Source: Pseudomonas sp. dw_358
GTDB taxonomy: Bacteria > Pseudomonadota > Gammaproteobacteria > Pseudomonadales > Pseudomonadaceae
Length of the DNA stretch: 64,000 nt
NCBI RefSeq assembly: GCF_018449655.1
Contig: NZ_JAAVUX010000022.1
Span: 1 to 64,000 of the forward strand
Reading direction: 5' to 3'
In this document: one piece after another, positions 36,557 through 45,045 of the stretch
How the letters are laid out: every line of letters begins with the position of its first letter
Position numbering within the stretch: position 1 is the first letter of the stretch
Notes under the pieces: generated by a model
Told to the model about the DNA's origin: nothing
The model's database searches: none
What the model saw: only the letters and a program-made list of their open reading frames with translations
Made by a program: the position numbers and the translations under genes

Positions 36557-37870
36557 ATGTTCAATTCTCGCTCCAAACAAGAACTGGCCGCCTTGCGCGC
36601 CGAGGTGCATCAATTGCGCCAGGCCACGCAGGGCGTACGTGAAGAGCTGCTCCTGCTGACTCTCGACAGTCAGCAGCGCATCGAATCGTGCAACAGCAAA
36701 TTCCTCCAGGCCATGGGCTACAGCGAGTCGGCGCTGATCGGACGATCGGTCGATGACCTGGTGCCGCCTTACGTCAAACAATTGAGCTGCTACCGCAACC
36801 TGCAAGCCTCGATCAAGAATGGCGGCCATGTCAGCGACCTATACCGGCTGATTGGCGTCGATGGCAACGAAGTCTGGCTGCGAGGCATGTGGAACACCTT
36901 CAAGGACCTCGATGGCCGCATCAGCAGCACCGAATTCACCTGCATGGATGTCACCTCCGCCGTGGTGGCGGCCAAGGAGAACTCGGGCTTGATCGGCGCC
37001 CTGCTGCGCTCCACCGCCGTGATCGAATTCAACCTCAAGGGTGAAGTCATCACCGCCAACGACCGCTTCCTGCAAGCCATGGGCTACTCGCTGAATCAGA
37101 TCGTCGGCAAGCACCACAGCCTGTTCTGCACCCCGGAAGAAGCCAGCTCGCCGGCCTACCGCGATTTCTGGGCCACCCTCAACCGCGGTGAGTTCGTTGC
37201 CAATCGTTTCAAGCGCCTGGACAGCCGCGGCAATGTGGTGTGGCTGGAGGCGTCCTACAACCCGGTGCACAACACCCGTGACCAACTCTACAAAGTGGTC
37301 AAGTTCGCCACCTTGGTCACCGACCAGGTCAACCGCGAAGAAGAAGTCAGCGAAGCGGCCAACATCGCGTTCAGCATCTCCCAGCGCACCGACCTCAGCG
37401 CCCAGCGCGGCGCTGGCGTGGTCAGCGACACCGTGCAGACCATGCGCCGCATTGCCTTGGAAATGGAATCCGCTTCCCAAGGCATCGAAGCCCTGGGCAA
37501 ACAGTCACTGTTGATCAGCTCCATCGTCCAGACCATCGGCGGCATCGCCCAGCAGACCAACCTGCTGGCGCTGAACGCCGCCATCGAAGCGGCCCGGGCC
37601 GGTGAACAGGGCCGTGGCTTTGCCGTGGTCGCCGACGAAGTGCGGCAGTTGGCCGGGCGCACCAGCGCGGCCACCGAAGAAATCATGGGCGTGGTGCAAC
37701 AGAACCAGAAACTGGCCGACGAAGCCGTCAAGGGCATGGCCAACAGCCGCGGCCAGGCTGAGCAAGGCCTGGAGTTGGCCAACCAGGCCGGCGAAGTGAT
37801 CGTGGAAATCCAGGACGGCGCCAAACAGGTGGTCAGCGCTGTCGGGCAGTTCGCCAGTCACCTGGGCTGA
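36557..37870 (+). CDS. Soluble PAS-PAS methyl-accepting receptor (BdlA-like)
   Basis: A 437-aa cytoplasmic chemoreceptor without membrane helices. It has a short coiled N-terminus (MFNSRSKQELAALRAEVHQL), two PAS domains (~30-150 and ~155-270) and a shortened MCP signalling domain with the conserved tip IAQQTNLLALNAAIEAARAG (~335-355). Length and order match BdlA, the biofilm-dispersion receptor of P. aeruginosa, and related receptors. The 3' end overlaps a convergent small gene by 38 nt. Its link to the adjacent diguanylate cyclase is suggestive. Confidence 0.88.
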   Translation: MFNSRSKQELAALRAEVHQLRQATQGVREELLLLTLDSQQRIESCNSKFLQAMGYSESALIGRSVDDLVPPYVKQLSCYRNLQASIKNGGHVSDLYRLIGVDGNEVWLRGMWNTFKDLDGRISSTEFTCMDVTSAVVAAKENSGLIGALLRSTAVIEFNLKGEVITANDRFLQAMGYSLNQIVGKHHSLFCTPEEASSPAYRDFWATLNRGEFVANRFKRLDSRGNVVWLEASYNPVHNTRDQLYKVVKFATLVTDQVNREEEVSEAANIAFSISQRTDLSAQRGAGVVSDTVQTMRRIALEMESASQGIEALGKQSLLISSIVQTIGGIAQQTNLLALNAAIEAARAGEQGRGFAVVADEVRQLAGRTSAATEEIMGVVQQNQKLADEAVKGMANSRGQAEQGLELANQAGEVIVEIQDGAKQVVSAVGQFASHLG

Positions 37871-38162
37871 TGCCAGCGGAACCGGTGGTGCCCAGTTGCA
37901 GCAGCAGCGCCGCCAGTTCCTGGAACGGGTAACGATGCTCGTCGTTACCCGGGCACGCCCCACGGTGCAGGAACGGCTCGGCGCCCTGACGGGTGGTCTG
38001 GCTGGCCTGACAACGACTGCAGGTCAACTGCCCACGGGCCAGGGACCAGCGCAAGCTCCAGTACGCCACGCGGTCGCAGGGGTTGACGCTATCGCTCAAG
38101 GCTGACGCGATTTCATCCATCACGCCATTCATCGACCCGCTCTTCAACCTGGTACCGGGCAT
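37833..38162 (-). CDS. Small Cys/His protein, possible zinc-binding (109 aa)
   Basis: A 109-aa protein not assigned to a family. GGGAGG lies 7 nt before the ATG (38162), which supports it being translated. The middle contains CSRCQAS followed by HRGACPG, a Cys-x2-Cys ... His-x3-Cys spacing that could hold zinc, and HRYPFQELAALLLQLG near the end. It overlaps the 3' end of the BdlA-like gene by 38 nt in opposite orientation. Function unknown. Confidence 0.6.
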   Translation of the reverse strand: MPGTRLKSGSMNGVMDEIASALSDSVNPCDRVAYWSLRWSLARGQLTCSRCQASQTTRQGAEPFLHRGACPGNDEHRYPFQELAALLLQLGTTGSAGISPGDWRTARQR

Positions 38163-38276
38163 CTCCCACCTCCCACTTTTTTATCGTAGGCCTAGCATGG
38201 CAGGCGCCGATGGGCGTTGCAGCGCGCAAAGCGGAACCAGACGGACAAGGGCGTGACCGATTCGGCCCTCGCCGGT

Positions 38277-39227
38277 TCAGCCGAACTGTTGACGATATTG
38301 CGTAGGGCTCAGACCCAGGCGTTCGCCGAACAGAAAACGCATGTGCCGTACACTTCCAAAACCACTGCGCCAGGCCACGGTCTTGAGCGGCAGGTCACTG
38401 CTTTCCAAGAGCTTGCGGGCGCGGTCGATGCGCGCATTCTGCAAGAACTCCATGGGCGTCATCCCTGCCTCGCGGGCAAATACCCGGCTGAAATGCCGCG
38501 TGCTCATGGCCGCCAGCCCCGCCAGCCGCTCAACGCTCAACGCCTCTTCCAGGTGGTCGAGCATGAACGTCTGCACCCGCGCCATGGCCGTGTCCTGAGC
38601 CGCCATGGAAGCCACCAGCGGGCTGAACTGGGCCTGCCCGCCCTGCCGGGTCATGATCACCAGCAACACCTTGGCCACGTCCAGCGCGACACTGCGGCCA
38701 TGGTCCTCGGCGACGATGGACAAGGCCAGGTCGATACCTGCCGTCACCCCGCCGGAGCTGATCAGTTTGCGGTCGTGCACATAGATCTGGTCGGTGCCGA
38801 CCGACGCCTTGGGAAAGGCCTGGGTCAGGCGCTCGGTATAGTGCCAGTGCGTGGTCACCTGATGGCCGTCCAGCAAACCGGCATGGCCGAGAATGAACGC
38901 CCCGGTGCAGATCGAGCCATAACGGCGGCTCTGCTCGGCGGCGGCATTGAGCCACGGCAGCAGTTCGCTGTGCAGTCCTGTATAGGCTCCCGGCCCTCCG
39001 GGCACCAACACCAGGTCATTGTGGGTCGGTGCCTCGTCGAGCAGGTAATCGCTGTGCACCGTGATGCCGTTGGAGGCCCGCACGCGCTGTTCGACGGCGC
39101 TGACGGTGATGATGCGGTAATGCTGGCCGGCAGCCAGGTAGCGGTTGGCGATGGAAAACACTTCCACAGGTCCGGCCATGTCCAGCAGGAGGAAGTCGGG
39201 ATACAGGACAACGGCGACGGTCTTCAT
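38277..39227 (-). CDS. GlxA-family AraC transcriptional regulator (DJ-1/PfpI + HTH)
   Basis: A 316-aa regulator with an N-terminal DJ-1/PfpI (GATase1-like) domain (~1-170, with the nucleophile-elbow ICTGAF ~107-112) and a C-terminal AraC/XylS double HTH (~215-316: LAGLAAMSTRHFSRVF, TVAWRSGFGSVRHMRFLF). Relatives such as GbdR, CdhR and ArgR control amine and amino-acid use. Its target is unknown; the nearest genes are regulators. Confidence 0.88.
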   Translation of the reverse strand: MKTVAVVLYPDFLLLDMAGPVEVFSIANRYLAAGQHYRIITVSAVEQRVRASNGITVHSDYLLDEAPTHNDLVLVPGGPGAYTGLHSELLPWLNAAAEQSRRYGSICTGAFILGHAGLLDGHQVTTHWHYTERLTQAFPKASVGTDQIYVHDRKLISSGGVTAGIDLALSIVAEDHGRSVALDVAKVLLVIMTRQGGQAQFSPLVASMAAQDTAMARVQTFMLDHLEEALSVERLAGLAAMSTRHFSRVFAREAGMTPMEFLQNARIDRARKLLESSDLPLKTVAWRSGFGSVRHMRFLFGERLGLSPTQYRQQFG

Positions 39228-39275
39228 CGAGACTTCCGATCGGGACGTAGCCGGGGATTATAGGCACAAATCTGC

Positions 39276-40175
39276 CTAGCCCACCGGATTCAACGCCTCG
39301 CGCAAAAACTCCACCAACGCCTGTACCGGCCGTGAGCTTTGCCGGTGTTGCGGGTAAACCGCCGACAGGGTCAGGGGCTCGGTGGCGTATTCATCCAGCA
39401 CGCTGACCAGGCGGCCGTCTTTCAACGCCGTCCCGACGATGAACACCGGCAAGTAGGCAATCCCCAGACCGGCGATGGCCGCGTCGCGCAGCAAGTCGCC
39501 GTTGTTGGCGCGGATTCGGCCGCTGACGGCCAGGGTCACGGGCTTGCCTTGCCCTTTGGCCGGGTCGCGAAAGCGCCAGTTGACCTGGCGGCTGTGGCCG
39601 TAGGGCAGGCAATCGTGCTGTTGCAGGTCTTGCGGGTGCAACGGGCGGCCGCGGCTGGCCAGGTAGGCCGGGCTGCAGCAATAGACCCGAGGGATGGCCG
39701 CCAGGCGACGGGCGATCAGGGTCGAGTCTTCGAGGATGCCGATGCGCAGCACCAGGTCGTAGCCTTCGCTGATCAGGTCGACGGAGCGGTCGCTGAGGTC
39801 GACTTCGACGGTGACGTCGGGATAGCGCTGGAGAAAGGCTGGCAGCAGGCTGCCCAGATGGACCACGGCAAAGGACAGCGGCGCACTCAAACGGATGGTG
39901 CCGCGCGGCTGGCTGTTCTGACCACTGATGCCCTGCTCCACCTGCACCACCTCAGCCAGCAGACGCACCGCCGATTCATAGTAGTCCTGGCCCAGCGGGG
40001 TGACGTCGAGGCGCCGGGTAGAGCGATTGAGCAGGCGCACGCCGAGGCGTTCTTCGAGAAGCATCAGGCGGCGACTGACGTATTGCTTGGACAGTCCCAA
40101 CTGCTCGGCGGCGGCGGTGAAACTGCCGGACTCCATGACCTGGGCAAACAGGCGCATGTCTTCAAACGCATTCAT
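39276..40175 (-). CDS. LysR-family transcriptional regulator
   Basis: A 299-aa LysR regulator: HTH at ~1-60 (LGLSKQYVSRRLMLLEERLG), effector domain to the end. An ATG two codons upstream (40181) is an alternative start. No divergent structural gene is present, so the target is unclear. Confidence 0.85.
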   Translation of the reverse strand: MNAFEDMRLFAQVMESGSFTAAAEQLGLSKQYVSRRLMLLEERLGVRLLNRSTRRLDVTPLGQDYYESAVRLLAEVVQVEQGISGQNSQPRGTIRLSAPLSFAVVHLGSLLPAFLQRYPDVTVEVDLSDRSVDLISEGYDLVLRIGILEDSTLIARRLAAIPRVYCCSPAYLASRGRPLHPQDLQQHDCLPYGHSRQVNWRFRDPAKGQGKPVTLAVSGRIRANNGDLLRDAAIAGLGIAYLPVFIVGTALKDGRLVSVLDEYATEPLTLSAVYPQHRQSSRPVQALVEFLREALNPVG

Positions 40176-40227
40176 TGTCACTTCCCGGTGGACAAAAGAT
40201 CCTTATAGCACCTTGTGAAGCAGGCGC

Positions 40228-40261
40228 CCCTGCAGGACCGAGCTTGCTCGGTCCTGCAGGG
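40228..40261. repeat. REP-like perfect hairpin, copy 2
   Basis: CCCTGCAGGACCGAG-CTTG-CTCGGTCCTGCAGGG: perfect 15-bp arms with a 4-nt loop, in the 104-nt gap between the YcaC-like gene and a LysR gene. A decayed copy is at 12695-12724. The GAGCTTGCTC core is that of fluorescens-group REP hairpins. It may also stop transcription from the YcaC-like operon. Confidence 0.7.
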
Positions 40262-40279
40262 AATCGCGTCGTGGCACAA

Positions 40280-40903
40280 TCAGCCTTTGCTTACGGCCGC
40301 ATAGCTGTTCATCAGGTTGCGGTAGTTCGGCAGGCGGTTGGACAAGAGGTTGCCCAGGCCTTCGATGTCGTTGCGCCAGTCAACCTGCAGTTCACAGGCC
40401 ACGGCAAACCAGTTCATCAGGTGCGCACCGGCAGCACTCATGCGCGCCCAGGCGGCTTGCTGCACGGTCTTGTCGAAGGTGCCGGAGGCATCGGTCACCA
40501 CGAACACGTCAAAGCCTTCGGCCAGCGCCGACAGGGTCGGGAACGCCACACAGACGTCGGTGACCACACCGGCAATGATCAGCTGCTTGCGCCCGGTGGC
40601 CTTCACCGCCTCGACGAAATCGCTGTTGTCCCAGGCGTTGATCTGGCCAGGCCGCGGGATGTACGGCGCGTCCGGGAACATCTGCTTGAGCTCGGGCACC
40701 ATCGGGCCGTTGGGGCCGTGTTCGAAGCTCGTGGTGAGGATGGTCGGCAGGTTGAAGAACTTCGCGCAATCGGCCAGGGCCAGCACGTTGTTCTTGAACT
40801 CGTTGGGGGTGAAGTCCTGCACCAGCGAGATCAGGCCGGCCTGGTGATCGACCAGCAGGACAACGGCTTCATCTTTGTTCAGACGCTTGTAGGGAGTGCT
40901 CAT
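40280..40903 (-). CDS. Isochorismatase-like hydrolase (YcaC family)
   Basis: A 207-aa cysteine hydrolase of the isochorismatase superfamily. Catalytic Asp in LLVDHQAGL (~19) and nucleophilic Cys in VVTDVCVAFP (~110) are visible; length and the N-terminal YKRLNKDEAVVLL match YcaC-type proteins, whose substrate is undefined. It is the last gene of the amidohydrolase operon (26 nt after it). It probably hydrolyses an amide or related product of the pathway. Confidence 0.88.
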   Translation of the reverse strand: MSTPYKRLNKDEAVVLLVDHQAGLISLVQDFTPNEFKNNVLALADCAKFFNLPTILTTSFEHGPNGPMVPELKQMFPDAPYIPRPGQINAWDNSDFVEAVKATGRKQLIIAGVVTDVCVAFPTLSALAEGFDVFVVTDASGTFDKTVQQAAWARMSAAGAHLMNWFAVACELQVDWRNDIEGLGNLLSNRLPNYRNLMNSYAAVSKG

Positions 40904-40929
40904 GGAATCTTCCTCGTGGGTTATGTGGA

Positions 40930-42768
40930 TCAAAAGGCAAAGCAGGAACAGCCGAACGCGCCCCAGAAACCCTGGAAGTCGCTGACCGGTGCGCTGGAAT
41001 GGCGGGCCCGCTCATGGCTGTGCTGGTGCACGCCGCACGGGCCGCTGCACTGGTGGGCCTGGTTGAGCAGCGCAGAACCGGGACGCCAGTGACCTGGCAC
41101 ACGGGCCACCGGTGACCAGTCGGGCAATACCGCCAGGCTCGGCGGGCACAGCGACGAGAAATCGTCGGCGGCGTACACCACCTTGCCGCCGACCACAGTG
41201 AGCACCGACTCGATGGATTTGATCGCGTCCTGGGAGACGCTGAAGAAGTCCGCCGACAGCGCCGCCAGGTCAGCCAGCTGGCCCACCTGGATCTGGCCTT
41301 TCTTGCCCTGCTCGGAGGAGAACCAGGCGCTGCCACGGGTATACAGCTCCAACGCCGTGGCGCGGGGCAGGCCCTCGGGGTACAGCGCCAGGCCGCCCAC
41401 GGTGCGACCGCTGACCATCCAGTACAGCGAGGTCCAGGGGTTGTAGCTCGATACCCGCGTGGCGTCGGTGCCCGCACCTACCGGCACGCCCTCGGCGAGC
41501 ATGCGCTGGATCGGCGGGGTAGCCTCGGCGGCCTTGGCGCCATAGCGCTCGACGAAGTATTCACCCTGGAAGGCCATGCGGTCCTGAATGGCAATGCCAC
41601 CGCCCAACGCCCGCACCCGCTCAATGTTTTTCGGGGTGATGGTTTCGCAGTGATCGAAGAACCACGGCAAGCCGTTGAACGGGATCTCCCGGTCGACCTT
41701 CTCGAACACATCGAGCATGCGGCTGATGGATTCGTCGTAAGTGGCGTGAAGGCGGAACGGCCAGCGGTGCTCGACCAGGTGACGCACCACCGGGGTCAGC
41801 TCGGCTTCCATGGACTGAGGCAGGTCTGGGCGGGGTTCGAGGAAGTCCTCGAAATCCGCCGCCGAGAACACCAGCATTTCCCCGGCCCCGTTATGGCGCA
41901 GAAAGTCATCGCCCTGGTGCAGGGTGACGCTGGAGGTCCAGTTCTTGAAGTCGGCCAGCTCTTCCTGGGGCTTCTGGGTGAACAGGTTGTAGGCAATGCG
42001 TACCGTCAGTTGCTGGTCTTTGGCCAGTTGCTCGATGACCTGGTAGTCGTCGGGGTAGTTCTGGAAACCGCCGCCGGCGTCGATCACGCTGGTCAGGCCG
42101 AGGCGATTGAGTTCGCGCATGAACTGGCGGGTCGAGTTGACCTGGTATTCCAGCGGCAGCTTCGGCCCTTTGGCCAGGGTCGCATAGAGAATCATCGCGT
42201 TGGGACGTGCCACCAGCATACCGGTGGGGTCGCCGTTGCTGTCGCGCACGATTTCGCCGCCCGGCGGGTTGGGCGTGTCGCGGGTGTAACCGACCACCCG
42301 CAGCGCCGCGCGGTTGAGCAAGGCGCGGTCATACAGGTGCAGGACGAACACCGGGGTATCCGGCGCAGCCTGGTTGAGCTCTTCAATGGTCGGCATGCGC
42401 TTTTCGGCGAACTGGAATTCGTTCCAGCCCCCCACCACGCGCACCCATTGCGGGGTTGGGGTGCGGTCGGCCTGCTCCTTGAGCATGCGCAAGGCATCGG
42501 CCAGGGACGGCACGCCCTCCCAGCGCAGCTCCAGGTTGTAGTTCAAGCCGCCGCGAATCAGGTGCAGGTGCGAGTCGTTGAGGCCAGGGATGGTGGTGCG
42601 CCCCTTCAGGTCGATGATTTGCGTGGCCGGCCCGCGCAGGGTCATGGCCTGGGCATCGGTGCCCACCACGACGAAACGCCCTTCGCGGATGGCCACGGCG
42701 CTGGCCTCGGGGTTGGCTTTGTCGACGGTGTGGAAGCGGCCATTGAATAGAATCAGATCAGCGTTCAT
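40930..42768 (-). CDS. Amidohydrolase family protein (YtcJ-like, amidohydrolase 3) with Cys/His-rich tail
   Basis: A 612-aa metal-dependent hydrolase. Metal-site motifs are NDSHLHLIRGG (~63), the FDHCETI His (~315) and GAGTDATRVSSYNPW with the catalytic Asp (~420). The last ~50 residues extend beyond the usual fold and are rich in Cys and His (HQCSGPCGVHQHSH, ending GCSCFAF), which could bind another metal. The frame is open to 43011, but ATG 42768 overlaps the ABM gene stop (ATGA). It likely cleaves an N-acyl or formamide substrate; the exact one is unknown. Confidence 0.88.
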   Translation of the reverse strand: MNADLILFNGRFHTVDKANPEASAVAIREGRFVVVGTDAQAMTLRGPATQIIDLKGRTTIPGLNDSHLHLIRGGLNYNLELRWEGVPSLADALRMLKEQADRTPTPQWVRVVGGWNEFQFAEKRMPTIEELNQAAPDTPVFVLHLYDRALLNRAALRVVGYTRDTPNPPGGEIVRDSNGDPTGMLVARPNAMILYATLAKGPKLPLEYQVNSTRQFMRELNRLGLTSVIDAGGGFQNYPDDYQVIEQLAKDQQLTVRIAYNLFTQKPQEELADFKNWTSSVTLHQGDDFLRHNGAGEMLVFSAADFEDFLEPRPDLPQSMEAELTPVVRHLVEHRWPFRLHATYDESISRMLDVFEKVDREIPFNGLPWFFDHCETITPKNIERVRALGGGIAIQDRMAFQGEYFVERYGAKAAEATPPIQRMLAEGVPVGAGTDATRVSSYNPWTSLYWMVSGRTVGGLALYPEGLPRATALELYTRGSAWFSSEQGKKGQIQVGQLADLAALSADFFSVSQDAIKSIESVLTVVGGKVVYAADDFSSLCPPSLAVLPDWSPVARVPGHWRPGSALLNQAHQCSGPCGVHQHSHERARHSSAPVSDFQGFWGAFGCSCFAF

Positions 42769-43385
42769 TTCAAGTCCTTGGGAGCAGTTGAAATCGAAGG
42801 GGAAACTTGCAGCACCGCAGCGGCGGCACGCGGTTGCAACCACGGCGCGAACAGCCGGGTGGCCAGCGGCATCAGCAGGTACACCACCAGCAAGACGATG
42901 GTCAGGGTGACCACGACGGTGCTGGGCATGTACCCCCCCAGCCACGGCACGGCCTTGAACAAGGGGCCATAAAAAATCGGCAACAGCGAGGTCAGCGGCA
43001 GAATCACGCACAGGGTGACAAAGGCCTGTTTCCAGCGCGGCGGCTGCGCGTCGGCGGCCGGGGTGAACCAGAATTCGTTCAGCGGGTGCATCTGGGTCTG
43101 GTCGCCGTCGGCCAGCATCGGTGTGGCTTCGGCCACCAGTTCATGGCGCTCGACCGAATCCATCCAGTGCTGCAGCAACTCCACCGAGCCAAAACGCAGC
43201 ACGCTGGTGAAGGTCTGCAGGCCCGCCTCACGACCACCGATAACATCCACTCCCAGATGCCCGGGAAAGCCCTGCGCCATATTGACCGTGCGCTTGAGCC
43301 AGGCCTCGTAACGCGACTCGGCACCGGCCTTGATGCGGTGTTTGATCACCAGCGTGACCACTTCCTCGGCGAGGCGTTGCGGCAT
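42765..43385 (-). CDS. ABM-domain protein with C-terminal membrane helices
   Basis: A 206-aa protein. The first ~100 residues form an antibiotic-biosynthesis-monooxygenase-type ferredoxin-like domain (VTLVIKHRIKAGAESRYEAWLK, LQTFTSVLRF; shown in part). Residues ~125-190 contain two membrane helices (FVTLCVILPLTSLLPIFYG and STVVVTLTIVLLVVYLLM). It is translationally coupled to the amidohydrolase (ATGA). The ABM domain could act on or bind an aromatic or reactive compound at the membrane; the combination is known from hypothetical proteins, without a proven role. Confidence 0.8.
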   Translation of the reverse strand: MPQRLAEEVVTLVIKHRIKAGAESRYEAWLKRTVNMAQGFPGHLGVDVIGGREAGLQTFTSVLRFGSVELLQHWMDSVERHELVAEATPMLADGDQTQMHPLNEFWFTPAADAQPPRWKQAFVTLCVILPLTSLLPIFYGPLFKAVPWLGGYMPSTVVVTLTIVLLVVYLLMPLATRLFAPWLQPRAAAAVLQVSPSISTAPKDLK

Positions 43386-43504
43386 GGGGTGGAGCTCCTG
43401 AGTCAATGTGGGGGGATGATGAAGGGTGTGGTCGGGACGGGCTTGCATGGGTGTGCTGTCGTTTGGCGATGGTGTGCTGTGCATCGCCCCTGTGGGCGCT
43501 GCGG

Positions 43505-44416
43505 CTAACCCACCGCAACCGACATGAACCGATCGATATGCCCGCGCAACCATTTCTCCCCCGGGTCGTTGTCATGGACCCCGCTCCAGACCATCGACAG
43601 CTCCGCCGGGTTGATCTCGAACGGTGGCTCTTCGGCGCGCAGGGCGCCGTCCTCGACCAGAGCGCAGGCGGCGTAATCCGGAACGGTGGCGATCAGCTCG
43701 GTGCCCTTGAGCAAGGCCCGCAACCCGTTGAACTGCGGCACACCCAGCACCACGCGGCGGCTGCGGCCGACCTTGGCCAGGTCCAGGTCGATATTGCCGG
43801 ACAGGTCCCCGGAGAACGACACCATGGCGTGGGGCCGCTCGCAGTACTCATCCAGCGTCAAGGGCCGCGGCCGGTCGTCGCCGCGCAGCACCTTGCAGCC
43901 GATGTCGCGCAGCTTGCGGCGCTTGGCGTTGGCCGGCAGCTCGGTGGTGTAGCTGACCGCCACGGAGATTTCCCCCGAGGCCAGCATCGCCGGGGTCAGC
44001 AGGTAGTTGGCCCGGCGCACCACAATGACAATGCCCGGTGCTTCCTGCCTGAGGGTGTTGAGCAGCGGCGGGAACAGCCCGAATTCGGCATCATCGGACA
44101 GGCCGATGCGAAACACCCCGCAGCTGCTCGCCGGGTCGAAATCCTTGGCCCGGCTGACCGCACCGGAAATGGTGTCCAGGGCCGGTTGCAGCTCCTGTAA
44201 AATGGCCAGGGCCCGCGCCGTGGGGTCCATCCCGCGACCGTTGCGGATCAGCAGCGGGTCATCGAACAGGTCGCGCAAACGGCTCAGGGCGGCGCTTACC
44301 GCCGGCTGGCCCATGAAGTGCTTTTCCGCCACCCGGGTGAGGTTGCGCTCGAACATCAAGGCTTCGAAGATCACCAGCAGGTTCATGTCGACGTGACGCA
44401 GGTCATTGCGGTTCAT
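43505..44416 (-). CDS. LysR-family regulator (NodD/PcpR-like)
   Basis: A 303-aa LysR protein whose N-terminus (LRHVDMNLLVIFEALMFERN, then MGQPAVSAALSRLRDLFDDPLL) is of the NodD-like branch. Its ATG overlaps the AraC gene stop (ATGA), so the two regulators are translated together. It lies 119 nt before the ABM-amidohydrolase-YcaC genes on the same strand and probably controls them. Confidence 0.87.
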   Translation of the reverse strand: MNRNDLRHVDMNLLVIFEALMFERNLTRVAEKHFMGQPAVSAALSRLRDLFDDPLLIRNGRGMDPTARALAILQELQPALDTISGAVSRAKDFDPASSCGVFRIGLSDDAEFGLFPPLLNTLRQEAPGIVIVVRRANYLLTPAMLASGEISVAVSYTTELPANAKRRKLRDIGCKVLRGDDRPRPLTLDEYCERPHAMVSFSGDLSGNIDLDLAKVGRSRRVVLGVPQFNGLRALLKGTELIATVPDYAACALVEDGALRAEEPPFEINPAELSMVWSGVHDNDPGEKWLRGHIDRFMSVAVG

Positions 44417-44973
44417 GAACGCTTACCCCCAGGGATGCTATCCCTGCGGTCAATGCCGGCCACCGAGCGCCGCCAGTTGAACGGCGTGCTGCCGGTGGCT
44501 CGGGTGAACACCCGAGTGAAATGCGACTGATCGGCAAACCCGCAGTCCAGGCTGACCTGAGCGATGGAGGCCTGGGTGCTTGCCAGCAACTCGCGGGCCC
44601 GTTCAATGCGCGCCTGCAACCACCAGTCGCGAGGCGACAGGCCGGTGGTTTTCTTGAAGGCGCGGGAAAAGTGGCTGCGCGAGAGCGCGCATTCGGAGGC
44701 GACCTGGGCGATGGGCATGCCCACCGCCATGTGCTCGACCATGGTCTGCTTGGCCAGGCGCTCCTGCCACGGCGACAGCGCCACTTTCTGCTGCGTGCGG
44801 GCGACATCGGGTTGCCCCAGCAGATGCGAACACAGCGCCTGGCAACGCTGGAACACGCCTTGGGGCTCGGCGGTGCCGCCCTCGGCCAACGCTTGCAGCA
44901 GTGACTGGATCAGTCGATAGGACACGGCATCCAGCGGGACGGGGCTGCCCGCGATCTGCACCGGTGCGTTCAT
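44413..44973 (-). CDS. AraC-family transcriptional regulator (short)
   Basis: A 186-aa regulator with a C-terminal AraC double HTH (~85-180: IAQVASECALSRSHFSRAFK and IAQVSLDCGFADQSHFTRVF; each 20 residues) after a short N-terminal part without a recognisable sugar-binding cupin. Start 44973 (MNAPVQ) is preferred. Overlaps the LysR gene as ATGA. A pair AraC+LysR immediately after a large kinase suggests layered control. Confidence 0.85.
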   Translation of the reverse strand: MNAPVQIAGSPVPLDAVSYRLIQSLLQALAEGGTAEPQGVFQRCQALCSHLLGQPDVARTQQKVALSPWQERLAKQTMVEHMAVGMPIAQVASECALSRSHFSRAFKKTTGLSPRDWWLQARIERARELLASTQASIAQVSLDCGFADQSHFTRVFTRATGSTPFNWRRSVAGIDRRDSIPGGKRS

Positions 44974-45045
44974 GGCTCTAGCTCCTTGCAAAGATCTGAT
45001 GAGCCATACTCGCCGATCCCCGCCGGAACGTCCTTGGCGCCCGTG

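Noticed and set aside
42769..43011. N-terminal extension of the amidohydrolase
   Set aside because: It overlaps the coupled ABM gene; MNADLILFNGR at 42768 is the typical family start.
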